Assembly: GCF_018294505.1 (NCBI RefSeq)
Contig: NC_057809.1
Span: 413,888,104-413,952,103, forward strand
Direction of reading: 5' to 3'
Origin: Triticum aestivum
Lineage: Eukaryota > Streptophyta > Magnoliopsida > Poales > Poaceae
DNA: 64,000 nucleotides
Shown here: one piece after another, positions 10,931 to 22,614 of the stretch
Layout: each line of letters starts with the position of its first letter
Position numbering within the stretch: position 1 is the first letter of the stretch
The notes under the pieces: model-generated
The model's input: only the letters and a program-made list of their open reading frames with translations
Databases searched by the model: none
What the model was told of the DNA's origin: nothing
Made by a program: the position numbers and the translations under genes

Positions 10931-12448
10931 GTGCTGGACCATGAATTTCCAGAGGGATTCAAGCCCGTAAACATAGAGGCATACGATGGGACAACAGACC
11001 CTGGGGTTTGGATTGAGGACTATATCCTTCATATCCATATGGCTCGAGGAGATGATCTCCACGCCATCAAATACTTACCCCTCAAGCTCAAAGGGCCAGC
11101 TCGTCACTGGCTCAAAGGCCTCCCCGAAAGCTCCATTGGAAGTTGGGAAGAGCTCGAAGACGCCTTTCGGGCAAATTTTCAAGGAACTTATGTCCGACCT
11201 CCGGATGCGGACGATTTGAGTCATATAACTCAACAGCCCGGAGAGTCAGCCCGAAAGCTTTGGAACAGGTTTCTCACTAAAAAGAACCAGATTGTCGACT
11301 GTCCGGACGCCGAAGCCTTGGCAGCTTTCAAGCATAGCGTCCGTGACGAATGGCTCGCCAGACACCTCGGCCAAAATAAGCCGAGAACGATGGCCGCATT
11401 AACAAACCTCATGACCCGCTTTTGCGCGGGTGAGGACAGCTGGCTAGCCAGATGCAGCACCAGCGACCCCAGTACATCTGAAGTTAGAGATGGAAACGGG
11501 AAATCACGGCGCAACAGCAATAGCAAACGCCGGAATAAAGAAGACAACACGAAGGGCACGACAGTAAATGCCGGATTCAAAAGCTCCCGGCCAGGTCAAA
11601 AGCCGCCCACTAAAGGCACCAGGGATGAACCGTCCAGCCTCAACAAAATTCTGGACCAGGTATGTCAGATACATAGTACCCCTAGCAAGCCCGCTAATCA
11701 TACCCACAGAGAATGTTGGGTCTTCAAGCAGTCCGGCAAGCTCAACGCCGTACACAAGGGGGAGGATACACCAAGTGAAGACGAGGACGAGCCTCCCAAG
11801 CAAGACACTGGGGAACAAAAGAAATTCCCACCAGAAGTCAAAACAGTAAACGTACTACACATGATCAAGGGAAAAAACAATGCGGCACCCCCAGGAAAAT
11901 ATACCCAAGTGCCTGTCACCGCGAAGTCCTGCCAATGGTCGTCTCAACCGATCATTTTCGACCATCGCGATTACTCAGCAAGTATCCGACACGCAGGATG
12001 GGCTGCCTTGGTATTAGACCCAGTAATTGGCGGATATCACTTCACACGAGTCTTGATGGACGGCGGCAGCAGCCTAAACCTAATATACCAGGATACAATC
12101 CGCGGGATGGGGTTAGACCCAACACAAATTCGCCATAGCAATACTACCTTTAAAGGAGTAACGCCAGGCCCAGGGGCTCGTTGTACGGGCTCCCTCCTAC
12201 TACAAGTCATATTCGGCTCCCCCGATAACTTCCGTAGCGAGCATTTAACCTTCCACATCGCTCCGTTTCAAAGTGGCTATCAAGCACTGCTCGGGCGCGA
12301 AGCTTTCGCTCGCTTTAATGCAATACCACACTACGCCTCCCTCACACTCAAGATGCCCGGTCCACGCGGCATCATTTCAGTGCACGGAAATATCAAGCGA
12401 TCTCTGCGCGCCGAAGAGAGTGAGGCTGCCTTGGCAGCCACACACTAA
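10931..12448 (+). CDS. Gag core and retropepsin-like protease of Gypsy-3
   Basis: Open for 505 codons. Residues 1-190 carry a Retrotrans_gag domain (ARHWLKGLPESSIGSWEELE; GESARKLWNRFLTKKNQIVD). A basic linker rich in Lys/Arg/Ser/Asn follows, at about residues 185-235. After residue 340 comes an aspartic protease fold with an intact active-site loop VLMDGGSSLNL (Asp codon 12059-12061) and the conserved ALLGREAFARFNA late motif. The frame ends soon after, and no reverse transcriptase follows, so this is a gag-protease unit only. The first ATG of the open block may not be the natural start, because the same frame extends upstream through three stops. The product would form particles and cleave itself but could not copy RNA. 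Confidence 0.8.
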   Translation: MLDHEFPEGFKPVNIEAYDGTTDPGVWIEDYILHIHMARGDDLHAIKYLPLKLKGPARHWLKGLPESSIGSWEELEDAFRANFQGTYVRPPDADDLSHITQQPGESARKLWNRFLTKKNQIVDCPDAEALAAFKHSVRDEWLARHLGQNKPRTMAALTNLMTRFCAGEDSWLARCSTSDPSTSEVRDGNGKSRRNSNSKRRNKEDNTKGTTVNAGFKSSRPGQKPPTKGTRDEPSSLNKILDQVCQIHSTPSKPANHTHRECWVFKQSGKLNAVHKGEDTPSEDEDEPPKQDTGEQKKFPPEVKTVNVLHMIKGKNNAAPPGKYTQVPVTAKSCQWSSQPIIFDHRDYSASIRHAGWAALVLDPVIGGYHFTRVLMDGGSSLNLIYQDTIRGMGLDPTQIRHSNTTFKGVTPGPGARCTGSLLLQVIFGSPDNFRSEHLTFHIAPFQSGYQALLGREAFARFNAIPHYASLTLKMPGPRGIISVHGNIKRSLRAEESEAALAATH

Positions 12449-13598
12449 AGGCGCCCGGACTAGCCAAAGCGCCCCATAGGTCGTCAAGACCTCAGACACA
12501 ACTAATCGAGTCCGGCGCCGCTACTTATACCGAATAAATGGTCACACCCCTATTTACAAGGGGCTCAACGCGCGCAGACATGTGGCCATTCCTCCTCATC
12601 TTGAATTATGCATAGTTTCTTTAATTATCTTTTTGCACGACAACCTTTTTCACCTAAATTCCTCTCTTTTACAGACGATCATCGTGCCACACCCGTCCAG
12701 GATACGGCACAACGGAGACACAGGCGCAGACGTGCAGCAGGGACCCGCTCCAAGGATTCTTTTTAGATTAAGACCCTGCGTAAACCTTTTTTACTGTCTC
12801 TTGTTGATACATATCCACCGTTGAGAAGGATGCTGACGTCTTGGCATGTGGCCACGCCAGACCAATGCACGTACCTGGACATAAGGGGCTTCTTACGAAG
12901 GCCATTATTTAGGCCCGGTTTATACCACAAAGACCGAATACCTTAGGGAGTGTTCGGCGTCGCGAGTTTGGCCCTATATGCATCAGCTCCGAATCATTGT
13001 CTTTGGTCAAATGTTGGGTTTGCCCGGCTCCTGTGTTTTGGTGCCTTACGTTCCGCTTTACCGGCTAAGGTAGCACCAGGAGAACTACTGCGATTGTGCC
13101 CTGGTTCATCCGGACGAGCACCTCAGTAGAGAAAGCCGAAAACTGACTGTCATGATCTAGCGCGAGACTGGTCAACCACTCGATGACCCATGGGAATGTT
13201 AGAATTCCTCCGCCTTAACGAAGGGCCGCTTTCCGGCCAGGCATATACGCACCCCGGGATCGGGAGAGTGCGGAGCCACCAGGGGCTATCTAGTAGCCCC
13301 ACTGTCAAACTCCTATGGCTAAGTGAAAGTGTTAAAGCATTATAGTCCGGTTGCCTCGCTCGCTCCGCTATCACCTCCTTAATAGGACCAAGACGTTGGG
13401 TTAAGTGTGAACGCGTGTTTCTGCGAACACCTCCGCATTATATGCGTGGGGGTTGAAGCCGACGACTGCAATCTTTCAGGTTATACACATGTATACATAA
13501 ACGGCCGCCCAGGAGGCATCACATTACTTTCAGGCAAAAGTATAAAAGTAGCCTTATGAAAATTTATAAAAGCATTTCGCTTACAATGAGATTACATG
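12449..13598. other. Gypsy-3 spacer without genes
   Basis: Sequence between the end of the sense gag-protease gene and the 3' end of the antisense gene. I see only short frames and no reverse transcriptase motifs on either strand. Confidence 0.6.
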
Positions 13599-16544
13599 TC
13601 ACTCAAACATAATATTTTTTGAGCACTGGGTCTCTATCAAACGAGCACCCTCAAGAACTTCCTCAAAGTAGTGCTCAGCAGCCCTTCGACCTATGGCCGA
13701 ATCCTGCGCTGCAACAGTGGTAGCATCCATCTCTGCCCAGTATGCTTTAGCACGGGCAAAGGCCATTCGTGCGCCTTCTATGCACGCCGACCTCTTCATC
13801 GCATTTATGCGCGGCACCACGTCAAGGAACTGCTGCACCAAGCTGAAATAGCTGCTCGGTTTAGCCTTTCCCGGCCATAGCTGATCCACAACAGACCTCA
13901 TGGAGAGTCCGGACAACCTATTTAGTTCGGCCCATTCGGCTAGTTGGTCAGACAATGAAAGTGGACGCTCGGGAGAATGGAATTGTGTCCAAAACAGCTG
14001 GTCCACTTCACGGTCCGTCTGACCCTTGAAGTACTTGGCCGCATCAGCAGCGCTCGCCGCCAAATCCATATACGCATCCTCCAAACTCCACAGCCGATTC
14101 AGAGGGGCATACCGTGGATCTTCGAACTTCCTCTGCAGCATAAAGGATTTCCCGGCTACAATATCCCCGGCTTCCCGCAGCTCCTCCTTCTTTGCCCTCA
14201 TAGGAGAGCGGAGGTCTTTTCCCGTTACAACAACCTTCTCAAGGTCCAATGCCTTCGCCTGGTTTTCCTTTTCAAGAGCCCGGCAACGGTCGACGGTGGC
14301 TTTCAATTCTACGGCCATATTGGCCATCTTATCCCGGCTCTCGCCATGCGCGGCCTTCTCGGCTCGCAACTCTTCGGCCGCCTCCAAAGCAGCTGTATTA
14401 CTCAATCTCGCTTGTTCCTTGGCTCGGGCAAGTTCCGCCCGCAAGGCTTCAGCAGCGACAACTCCATCTGCAGTAATAACATGTTAAATATACTGGCTTG
14501 ATGATGCTCTTACTATGCGGTGTTTACCAGATAACAACACCTACCCTGCGCCTCGTCAAGCCTTTTGTTAACAAGCTCGATGTCGGCGTCTGCCGCATCC
14601 AACTGCCGTTTTAAATGGGCAAACTCGCTAGTCCGGCTAGCCACCGGAGCTTCCATCACCTACTCATAAAAGCAGTATGGTTACTACCTGGGATTATGAT
14701 CCTCTGATCGTCGTCGTTCCCAACGACAACCAGAGTCTCAGGGGCTACTATCTACACAGGGCACACTTAGCATGTGCAGGACTATCATACATTATTTTAC
14801 GTACCTCAAAACCTGTTAGTAGACTCATAAAAGCTTTATGCAATCCGCTTTCGGCGGACGAGATTCTCTCCATCACCGTATTCATCAGCACACGGTGTTC
14901 ATCTGAGATGGCCGCTCGCCCCACCAACTCCCTCAGAACATCCGACCGCACACTAGACGGTGCCGGACTCGTTTGTCTACTCTCTTCGGGAGCCGGACAC
15001 TAGGAACTTCGGGGGTCGACGGGATTATCTTCTGGCCTCGCCGGACATGGAGAGGCCCTCCGCCACGACACTTCAGGGTCGCCCGCTTCCAGAGCGGAGG
15101 AGTCCGGAGGAGGCATTTCGCTCTCCATCATCTCTGGAAGAAGATCCCCCGAAGATGAGCTCATTTGAGAGGGGCTAAGGCCTGAACTGGAAAGATACAT
15201 GCAGTGGTTACCTTCTCAGAAGAAAAGACGACATATCTGTACTATTAAGGTATTTTGGGTCACTTACGACTCGTGGGAAAATTGATCCCCCCGCGGACTT
15301 TGTGCGGCAACCGCACCCCCCGGGGTAGGACCCTCTATGGGACACTTCTTCTCCCGTTTGGAATCTTTGGCTTCCAAATCCCCAGACGCAATCCTTTTCC
15401 TCTTCTGGTCATCTTCCTTCATGGAGACGCTCGCTCCCTCGGCTAGAGCGGCTAGCGTTGGGGGTCCGCGACCGCCCGCATCTTCCTTCAAGGGCTCCGG
15501 GCAAGGTGCGGTCTAGAGCATCTTTTCCAATATCGTATTTTCCAAACCCTCATGGAGGGGGGCCGAGCACCGAATCAACTTCGCCTTCGTTAGCCAGTCC
15601 TGGTCAAAAAGCGAACTCTCAGAAATAACTTCGCATCAAAGGAGAGATAGTACGCTCGGTCGGAAGACGCCTTACCTGCTCGGCGGCGCGGTTGCTACTC
15701 AGGCCCGCGTCCTCGGTGATTTCCGGACACTCCACTTGAGGTCCGAAGAACGACTTGTACATCTCCTCATGCGTCAGGCCGAGGAAGTTTGGAATAGCGC
15801 GCAGTCCCTCGGGATTGAACTCCCACAAGCGAAGAGGCCGGCGTTTGCAAGGCTGGCCTTGATGAACCAGCATAACTTGTGTTACCGCGACCAAACTGAA
15901 ATCTCCATTAAAGAGATCTTGAATGCGGCTTTGCAGTATAGGCACGTCCTTGGCCGGACCCCAGCTCAATCCTCTGCTAATCCATGACATCAGTTGTGGA
16001 GGAGGGCCCGGGCGGAAAACAGGGGCGGCCGCCCACTTGGCACTTCTAGGAGCCGTGATGTAGAACCACTCCTGTTGCCACAATTCAGACACCTCTAGAA
16101 TGGAACCTTTGGGCCATGCAGCTCCCGTCATCTTGTGTATTGAGGCACCTCCACACGCCGCATGTTGCCCCTCGATCATCTTCGGCTTTACTTCAAAGTC
16201 TTGAGCCATAGGCCAAAGTGAGGGGTAACCCGGAGGAAGGCCTCGCACACAACAATAAACGTCGTGATATGAAGAAAGGAGTCCGGAGCTAGATCATGGA
16301 AATCTAGCCCGTAGTAAAACATCAAGCCCCTGACAAAAGGATCCAATGCAAGGCCTAGACCTCGGAGGAAGTGGGAGACGAACACGACGCTCTCGTTGGG
16401 TTCGGGGGAGGGGACGGCCTGCCCCCGGGGAGGCAGCCGATGCAGAATCTCGGCGGTCAGATATCTGGCCTCCCTCAACTTTTTGACGTCTTCTTCCGTG
16501 ACGGAAGAAGGCACCCATCGGCCTTGAAGGCTAGATCCGGACAT
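13599..16544 (-). pseudogene. Antisense multi-exon gene of Gypsy-3 (gypsy-type 'transposase'-like ORF)
   Basis: Start codon 16544-16542. Exon 1 encodes VVFVSHFLRGLGLALDPFVR, then LHITTFIVVCEAFLRVTPHFG and SELWQQEWFYITAP, matching the plant family annotated as putative gypsy-type transposon (PF04195). A one-base deletion in an A run near 16190 breaks exon 1. The frame then continues to a donor AG|GTAAGG at 15676/15675. Later exons are around 15512-15270, 15200-15000 and 14951-14748. The last (14444-13599) begins as an Ala/Glu/Lys coiled coil and ends in a folded-looking domain (VDQLFWTQF, MRSVVDQLWPG). Function is unknown. Antisense extra ORFs of this kind are described in Tat-lineage elements such as maize Grande. 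A related gene lies in Gypsy-4 (39146-42000). Confidence 0.65.
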
Positions 16545-16647
16545 GACTGAAGGTTCGGAGCACCTGACCTGAACTTTGGGCGTTTGAGCTTGAGGTGGGG
16601 GAAGGATTCGATTGAGCACGGGAGGGAAAAATAAAAGGCCTCGTCCC

Positions 16648-16656
16648 TTTATAAAG
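16648..16656 (-). promoter_or_regulatory. TATA box for the Gypsy-3 antisense gene
   Basis: TTTATAAAG lies about 105 bases upstream of the antisense start codon and about 420 bases inside the 3' LTR. It would place a transcription start near 16620 and leave a short leader. An equivalent TATA box is found in Gypsy-4 at 38441-38448. Confidence 0.5.
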
Positions 16657-17078
16657 AGGGTGGATATCGAGCGTCCTCTCCGTGTCCGTTTGGACTTGCC
16701 TATGATCTAGGAGTCCTAGAAGCGGTTGGGTTACCCACGCCCGTATTGATGAGAATCCCGGAATAAGGGGACACGATCTCTGCTTTGACAAGACGTGCCA
16801 AGGAAACCGCCTCGCATAACGCGCTGAGGTGGGATAATGAAACGACTCGGATAAAGGCTTGGCCGTGGTGTGTCACGCTACGGAATACGTCAGCAGATTA
16901 GATTTGTGTAAATATTATTCTCTCTATGGCAATATGTGGAAACTTATTTTGCAGAGCCGGACACTATCTTTGTGTTTAAAATCTTCTATGAAGTACTTGG
17001 AGGAGGAACCCGCCTTGCAATGCCGAAGACAATCTGCGCGCCGGACTCGTCGTCATTGAAGCCTGGTTCAGGGGCTAC

Positions 17079-17559
17079 TGAGGGAGTCCTGGATTAGGGG
17101 GTGTTCGGATAGCCGAACTATACCTTCAGCCGGACTCCTGGACTATGAAGATACAAGATTGAAGACTCCGTCCCGTGTCCGGAAGGGACTTTCCTTGGCG
17201 TGGAAGGCAAGCTTGGCGATACGGATGTTCAGATCTCCTACCATTGTAACCGACTCTATGTAACCCTAACCCTCTCCAGTGTCTATATAAACCGAAGGGT
17301 CTTAGTCCATAGGACAACATACACATCAACAATCATACCATAGGCTAGCTTCTAGGGTTTAGCCTCTCTGATCTCGTGGTAGATCTACTCTTGTACTACC
17401 CATATCATCAATATTAATCAAGCAGGACGTAGGGTTTTACCTCCATCGAGAGGGCCCGAACCTGGGTAAAACTTCGTGTCCCTTGCCTCCTGTTACCATC
17501 CGGCCTAGACGCACAGTTCGGGACCCCCTACCCGAGATCCGCCGGTTTTGACACCAACA
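17079..17559 (+). repeat. Right (3') LTR of Gypsy-3
   Basis: 481 bp, the same length as the left LTR, with about 13 substitutions and no length change. It is preceded by GGTTCAGGGGCTAC, a polypurine-like tract. TSD copy GCGCT follows at 17560-17564. Confidence 0.95.
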
Positions 17560-17564
17560 GCGCT
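17560..17564. other. Target site duplication, right copy (GCGCT)
   Basis: Exact match to 8899-8903. Confidence 0.95.
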
Positions 17565-17727
17565 CAAGCGCCATGCGAGAAAGGTGCTCAACCCTGGCGA
17601 TGACGCGCATCACGACGTCGTCCATCGCGTTGCCGGGGAACACCTCGGCCTCGACGGGCCGTGGTGCTAGCTCGTTTTCCTTGTCGATGAGGTTAATGGC
17701 AAAGGCGGCACTTTGGTGGGTTGGCAT
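17565..17727 (-). pseudogene. 5' part of the split gene in CACTA B
   Basis: From the ATG at 17727-17725 the frame encodes a Glu/Val/Ala-rich protein (MPTHQSAAFAINLIDKENEL; MDDVVMRVIARVEHLS) cut by Gypsy-3 at 17565. Upstream, 17728-17854 stays open in another frame from an alternative ATG. The 3' part is at 8898-8307. The product is not recognised. Confidence 0.4.
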
Positions 17728-17939
17728 GCTTGGAAAAGGTGGATGTGCTACAGGCTGCACTTGTCGTGTCCGTGCGTCGCGTGCCGCCTATGTGCAATAT
17801 CGCTGGGTGGCGGGAAACAGGTGAGGAAATGGCGGGAAATGGTGGCGTGTTCATAAAACACCATCAATTAATATAAAATTAGCATAGAAGGAACATCGAG
17901 CTAGAAGAATAAGGAGATGATGACCAGATGAACACGGAC

Positions 17940-18400
17940 CACACTAGGGAATCATTTCTGTTATTATCGGTATTCGCACACATTTCTAATTACAGACCTA
18001 TTTGTGGCGTATCACGAACATCTTGTTATATTGAACCATTTCTGTTCTCTTGCCTCAACACAAACAGTTCATCCGAGTGAACCGCATGCCGTATATTGCA
18101 CACACCTTCATCTGGCTGCCCGTTTCTTTTGTGTTGCCTAATCACAAACATTTCATCTGAGTGAACCGTATGCTGTACATCGCACACACCTTCATCTAAC
18201 TGCCGGTTTCTTTTGTTCCTCCTCATCGCAACGGTTAACTGAGCTGAACCGTATGCCCTGCATCGCACACGCAACTAAAATATGAACCATGTTTGATGCA
18301 TCCTCCATCGCAAACGTTTTGCACCTTTTGACGAGTTTTTTACACCACTGTTTGCGATTATGGCACCGCACATAGTTTCGTCGAAGGGTCTCTGATCGTG
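17940..18400. repeat. Subterminal repeats of CACTA B
   Basis: Three to four degenerate copies of a unit of about 75 bp. Each contains CATC/T TGAGTGAACCG, a TATGC core, CGCACACACCTTCATCT and GTTTCTTTTGT. Copies are clear at 18060-18130, 18135-18205 and 18205-18275. A short minus-strand open frame over them is an artefact of the repeat. Confidence 0.7.
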
Positions 18401-21400
18401 GTGTCGCGTTAGCAGCATCCTGCAGTAGTGTATGTTGAACTTTGTGTGCTATCATATGTTGTTTCGTCACTTTGTTTCATATTGGACAACATTAATGTCT
18501 AGTGATGTTATTGGAAGTATTAACGGTTATGTGTTCAGTTGTCCAATTTGCATCTCCCTAGATTTTGGTAGGCTTGTTCATGCATATTTACTATGTGTAA
18601 ATTCGCATGCCTTGTTTGCTTTATTTGATCCCATATATATGGTAAATCCATCAAATTCTTAATAGCTAAGATGTGCATGAACTTCAAATTCATATTGATA
18701 TGCACATACTTAAGTTGTTTTACCCTATGTGTTGTAGTTATGCTAACTACTTCAGACCCAATAAGTTTGGGGACCATATTATACTTAAAACGTTTTAGGT
18801 ACATTTGAGAAGCATTGGGTTCTTGGCTTATTCATGAAGGTGGTGGCACTATGAGGAAATTAGAGCCAAGCTTGGACATTTTATTGATGTACGACTTCAT
18901 ACCAATGCTATCTCGGTAACAAGTATTTACTTCATGCATATATATAGAAATGGAGTCAACCTTGTGTAGGTTGCATCATGGCATGAATTTCTTGACTCGT
19001 TCCTGTGATACTTATTTCCTTTCTCAAAGCATATCAACAATGATCTCTTGTTGCTGGTTGTGATGTCTTTGATGGTTGTGTGTTTGGAGTTCATTAATAT
19101 ACAATAAGATTATATTGAGCCATGTGCTATGCTTTCAAGCAATGATCTCATTGGTATATTTTATGACTCCGTTTGGATATCTTATTCTTTCCTTTTGTAA
19201 CTATTTCATGTGTGCATCCTTCTTTTTGGATATATATCACCATGATTGTCATCTACCTTGAATGTTATACATGTGAGAGAAGTTACATCTCTACTTTATA
19301 TCCCTATTCTTTAATGTCCGCCATTTCATTCTCTTTTTATATCTTTGGTGGCTCCGTGGAAGCATTCGTTGTATGAGTGCGTGTCTTACCTCTTTGCATC
19401 TTAGTGCACTCATGTTTGTTGAAGTTTGTTGTCCTCGTGCTTGTCTTGACAGGCCTATTATTTCCTATCTTCACCATGGGTTGTCACAAGCTTTGATTTT
19501 TAATTTGCTATTAGTTAGCTTGTGAACCCATTTTCTTGATGTGTGTGTGACCTGCTTAACTTTGTGTGTGTGGTAAGGACATGTCTGGAACCTTGTATCT
19601 CATTTACTCAAGCCTATGTTGATGCTCAGTTCTCATCCTTATACTAGTCTTCTCAAGTGCTTTGACGTGACTCACACACATCATTTTGGTTGTGCCTATT
19701 ATTAGGTTTCCTCATTTACATGTCGCTTAACCATATGTTTGTTGCAATTGCTAGGCTTCTTTTCTTATCTATGCTTGCTTGCAATTGTTTTGTGTTCCTA
19801 TTGATTTTGGGGGAGTGATGATCCTATTTTGTGCACTTGTATCCAAAAAAATTCTAAATAGTGCACAAATCATGGGGAGCTTCTCTATATTCCTTAGAAC
19901 ACTCCTTTGCTCAAATCATAATATTCTTTTATCCTTTCGGCTCATCAGATCTTTTGATTGCTTGCATCACTTTGTGTTATGCAAATGAGATCAATTTGTG
20001 CCATGTGCCTTGCTCTTATGCTAGGCTCAAAGTTATATAATAGTGGATTCACCTGTGGATATCATGTTCTTATCAATTACAACTTTTTTGTATACGGGTT
20101 TCTTTGTGGATACATATCATGATTATTATTGGCCACTTAGAAATTTTTATACATACGAAAGTTCATATCTTTCCTTGCTATCATTTATTCCTTGCCGGAC
20201 ACTTTGTGTGTTCCTTTTATTTGTATAGTGGCTTCGTAAGAGGTTGTATCATGAGTGCTTGTATGCATTGCATATATCCTTGCACACTCATGTGTTTTGG
20301 ATGTATTTTGGAACCATACTTGACATGATGATCACATTGGATATTCCTATTTTATCTTGTTCGAAATATGTTCTTTGGATCTTTTGAATGTTTTCCTCCC
20401 ATGTTTAATATTATTTTCATATCATACTATCTTGTTGCATTCTAGATCCTAAATATAGGTTGAGCTCTTCAAATGTTTCATTAATGAATATGTGCATTTG
20501 ATTTCACTCACATTTTCGCGATATGCACACATTAAGGAGGAACTCATACTATATTAGTCTTCTAGATTTTTTCATCCATTTTTGCATTTTTTGCCAATGG
20601 GGGAGAAGTTTAGAGGGTTTAATATAAGTATTTTTGTAGTGCCGGTTGTCACTCATGCATATCTACCCTTGTTATATATTCTTGTTGCATGGATGACTAT
20701 TGTATATAGAGAAATCTTCTCCTAGTTTATGTCAACCAATATATGCAATGACATTCGAAGTTCATTCACACATGCATGTATTGTGGGGGAGTTTGCTATA
20801 TATACTATAGGTGTACTATCATCAAATGCTTGTGTAGTGTCTCATAGCACAACCATCCCAAGTATATAGTTTATCCTCGGATAAATTGCATGCTTGTCTA
20901 AAAATTCATTTCATAAACCCTCTTGTTGAGATTGTCATCAATTACCAAAATGGAGGAGATTGAAAGTACATGTAATCCCCATGTGTGGTTTTGGTAATTA
21001 AATAACAATCCTATAGGAATAATGTTTGCATTGAGATATACATTTGATTGTTAGTCCCATTGAAAATGATTGAAGAATAATGGAAGAAAACTCCTTTGAA
21101 GCAACAATTACATCGAGGTGATCAAAATGGAGTTCATAGGAGTATCTTAAGGGTTGCCATGCTTAGAGCTATGGTTTGAGCAATAATGGATCAAGATCTT
21201 AACATGATGATTTGTATGATAAATTCTAGGAGTGGCTCAAATATATGATCGTAATGGACTCATGTGTTGAGTCATGATTGAGCAAGCTATTCAAGGGAAT
21301 AATTCAATATACCCTTCTTGACGTCAATATTAAACATGGAGTAGAGATATCGGTTGACCAAGATGAAGCTCGGAGATTGAACTCTAAATGGTCAACACAG

Positions 21401-22289
21401 GAGCGCAAACGAGACCACATAAGATCTTGTGGTATGATAAGAAATTATCAAGTGCACTCTGCGTACTAACTCATACTATATGTTGTCTATGTTTTTGAGG
21501 ATTAGGTGATTCTCATGGGCTCGCATTGAGAGAGAGAGAGAGATCAAGTGTCCATGAGAGGATGACATCAAGTGTTGATGATCATGGTTGACAAGGGCAA
21601 ATTCAAGATAGCCATCCTGAAGGATTACATGCTTGAAGCTTGTGGATGATCACATGACGAACATATGAAGATGAATACAATGTAGTGCTCCCCGCATGGC
21701 TTATGGGGGAGCTATTTGAAGCCTTCACCAAGTTTCATGATCAAGATCATCGTTTTGACTTGAGCCAAGCATAAATGTCAACATCAAGCTCAATTGGAAT
21801 GCTTTAGTCAAAGGTATTAGTTCTTTTGGCTTTAGTTGTGATGATAGATGGCCATCGAAAAGGATATATGCTCAAGAATGAGTTTCCGGAAGCTATCTAG
21901 TATAGTCTTTTATGATTCCTGAGTTATAGGGATCCCACACTATTAAGAGGGGATCAAAGGGGTTAGTGATAGATTTGCTCAAGTCAACATCTTCTATTTA
22001 TACTTCCTCACATCATATTCCAACATAGGCATATTTCACTCCTATCCAATACAAATACAAAATGCCTATACATCTGCCAAAGAAAATCCAAAGCCAAATA
22101 GGTTACCCAAATACATGATAAAGCCTTTCCATACTTTGCACCCTCCATTTTGGTTTATCTTGGGTGGTTCTCTATGTGAGGACCTGGAGCTTTTCCATAG
22201 CTTCAAAACGAGCCCAAGATCATCAAAATCGGAGTCCGGATGTGAAAGTTATGCATGTTTTACTTTTGGGGCGGCTGTAGTTTTTGTGT

Positions 22290-22560
22290 TGGCCGGATGT
22301 CCGGGCTTTTCCCCGGATGTCCGGCCACTGCTATCCAGAGGGCATCTGGTTTGTGTGAAATTGCTGGATGTCCGACTCCTGGCCTGGGTGTCCGGCCGTA
22401 GGTATCCACAGAGCATGTTGAAATGTTGGTTTTGTCTCCCGGATGTCCGACACTTGTTCGGATGTCCAAGGCCCCAACTTTGGCCAGATGTCCGAGCCCT
22501 ATACATTGGCTTTGTTTTTCTGTGTACGTGTGCACATTTCTCAGCCACCGGATGTCCGGC
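22290..22560. repeat. Cluster of GGATGTCCGG motifs
   Basis: About eight copies of an imperfect palindrome with arms CCGGA and TCCGG around a TG spacer lie within 270 bases. They occur near 22292, 22312, 22366, 22386, 22440, 22457, 22484 and 22547. They lie just upstream of the LTR TATA box at 22607, so they are candidate promoter elements of the retrotransposon. Confidence 0.6.
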
Positions 22561-22606
22561 CCGACACATACACTTACACTCCAATGGCCATATTTGCACT
22601 ACCACT

Positions 22607-22614
22607 ATATATAG
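22607..22614 (+). promoter_or_regulatory. LTR TATA box of the Copia-like element
   Basis: TATATATA followed by AGCCTTCTTCC, about 50 bases after the last GGATGTCCGG motif. Confidence 0.55.

Larger units (their letters stand above)
8904..17559 (+). mobile_element. Gypsy-3, complete non-autonomous LTR retrotransposon
   Basis: An 8656-bp insertion with two 481-bp LTRs, a perfect GCGCT target duplication, a gag-protease region on the plus strand (9411-12448) and an antisense multi-exon gene on the minus strand (16544-13599). No reverse transcriptase, RNase H or integrase is present between protease and antisense gene, so it must rely on another element for mobility. By eye the LTRs differ at about 13 of 481 positions (2.7%). 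At a commonly used grass rate of 1.3e-8 per site per year this would be about 1 million years. It sits inside CACTA B and splits a gene-like region there. Confidence 0.93.
17565..18430 (-). mobile_element. CACTA transposon B, right end
   Basis: The right terminus is at 18430. The minus strand begins CACTACTGCAGGATGC, a classic CACTA end, and the flanking triplet is TAT. Between 17940 and 18400 are subterminal repeats built on CGGTTCACTC, GATGAA and ATGC-rich units. The element continues left across the Gypsy-3 insertion to at least 8146. Its left terminus was not found, so either CACTA A is nested in it or its left end lies outside the window. Confidence 0.75.

Noticed and set aside
18431..20960. 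Several 60-90-codon plus-strand frames as genes
   Set aside because: AT-rich 3' internal region of a retrotransposon; short, hydrophobic, without motifs.
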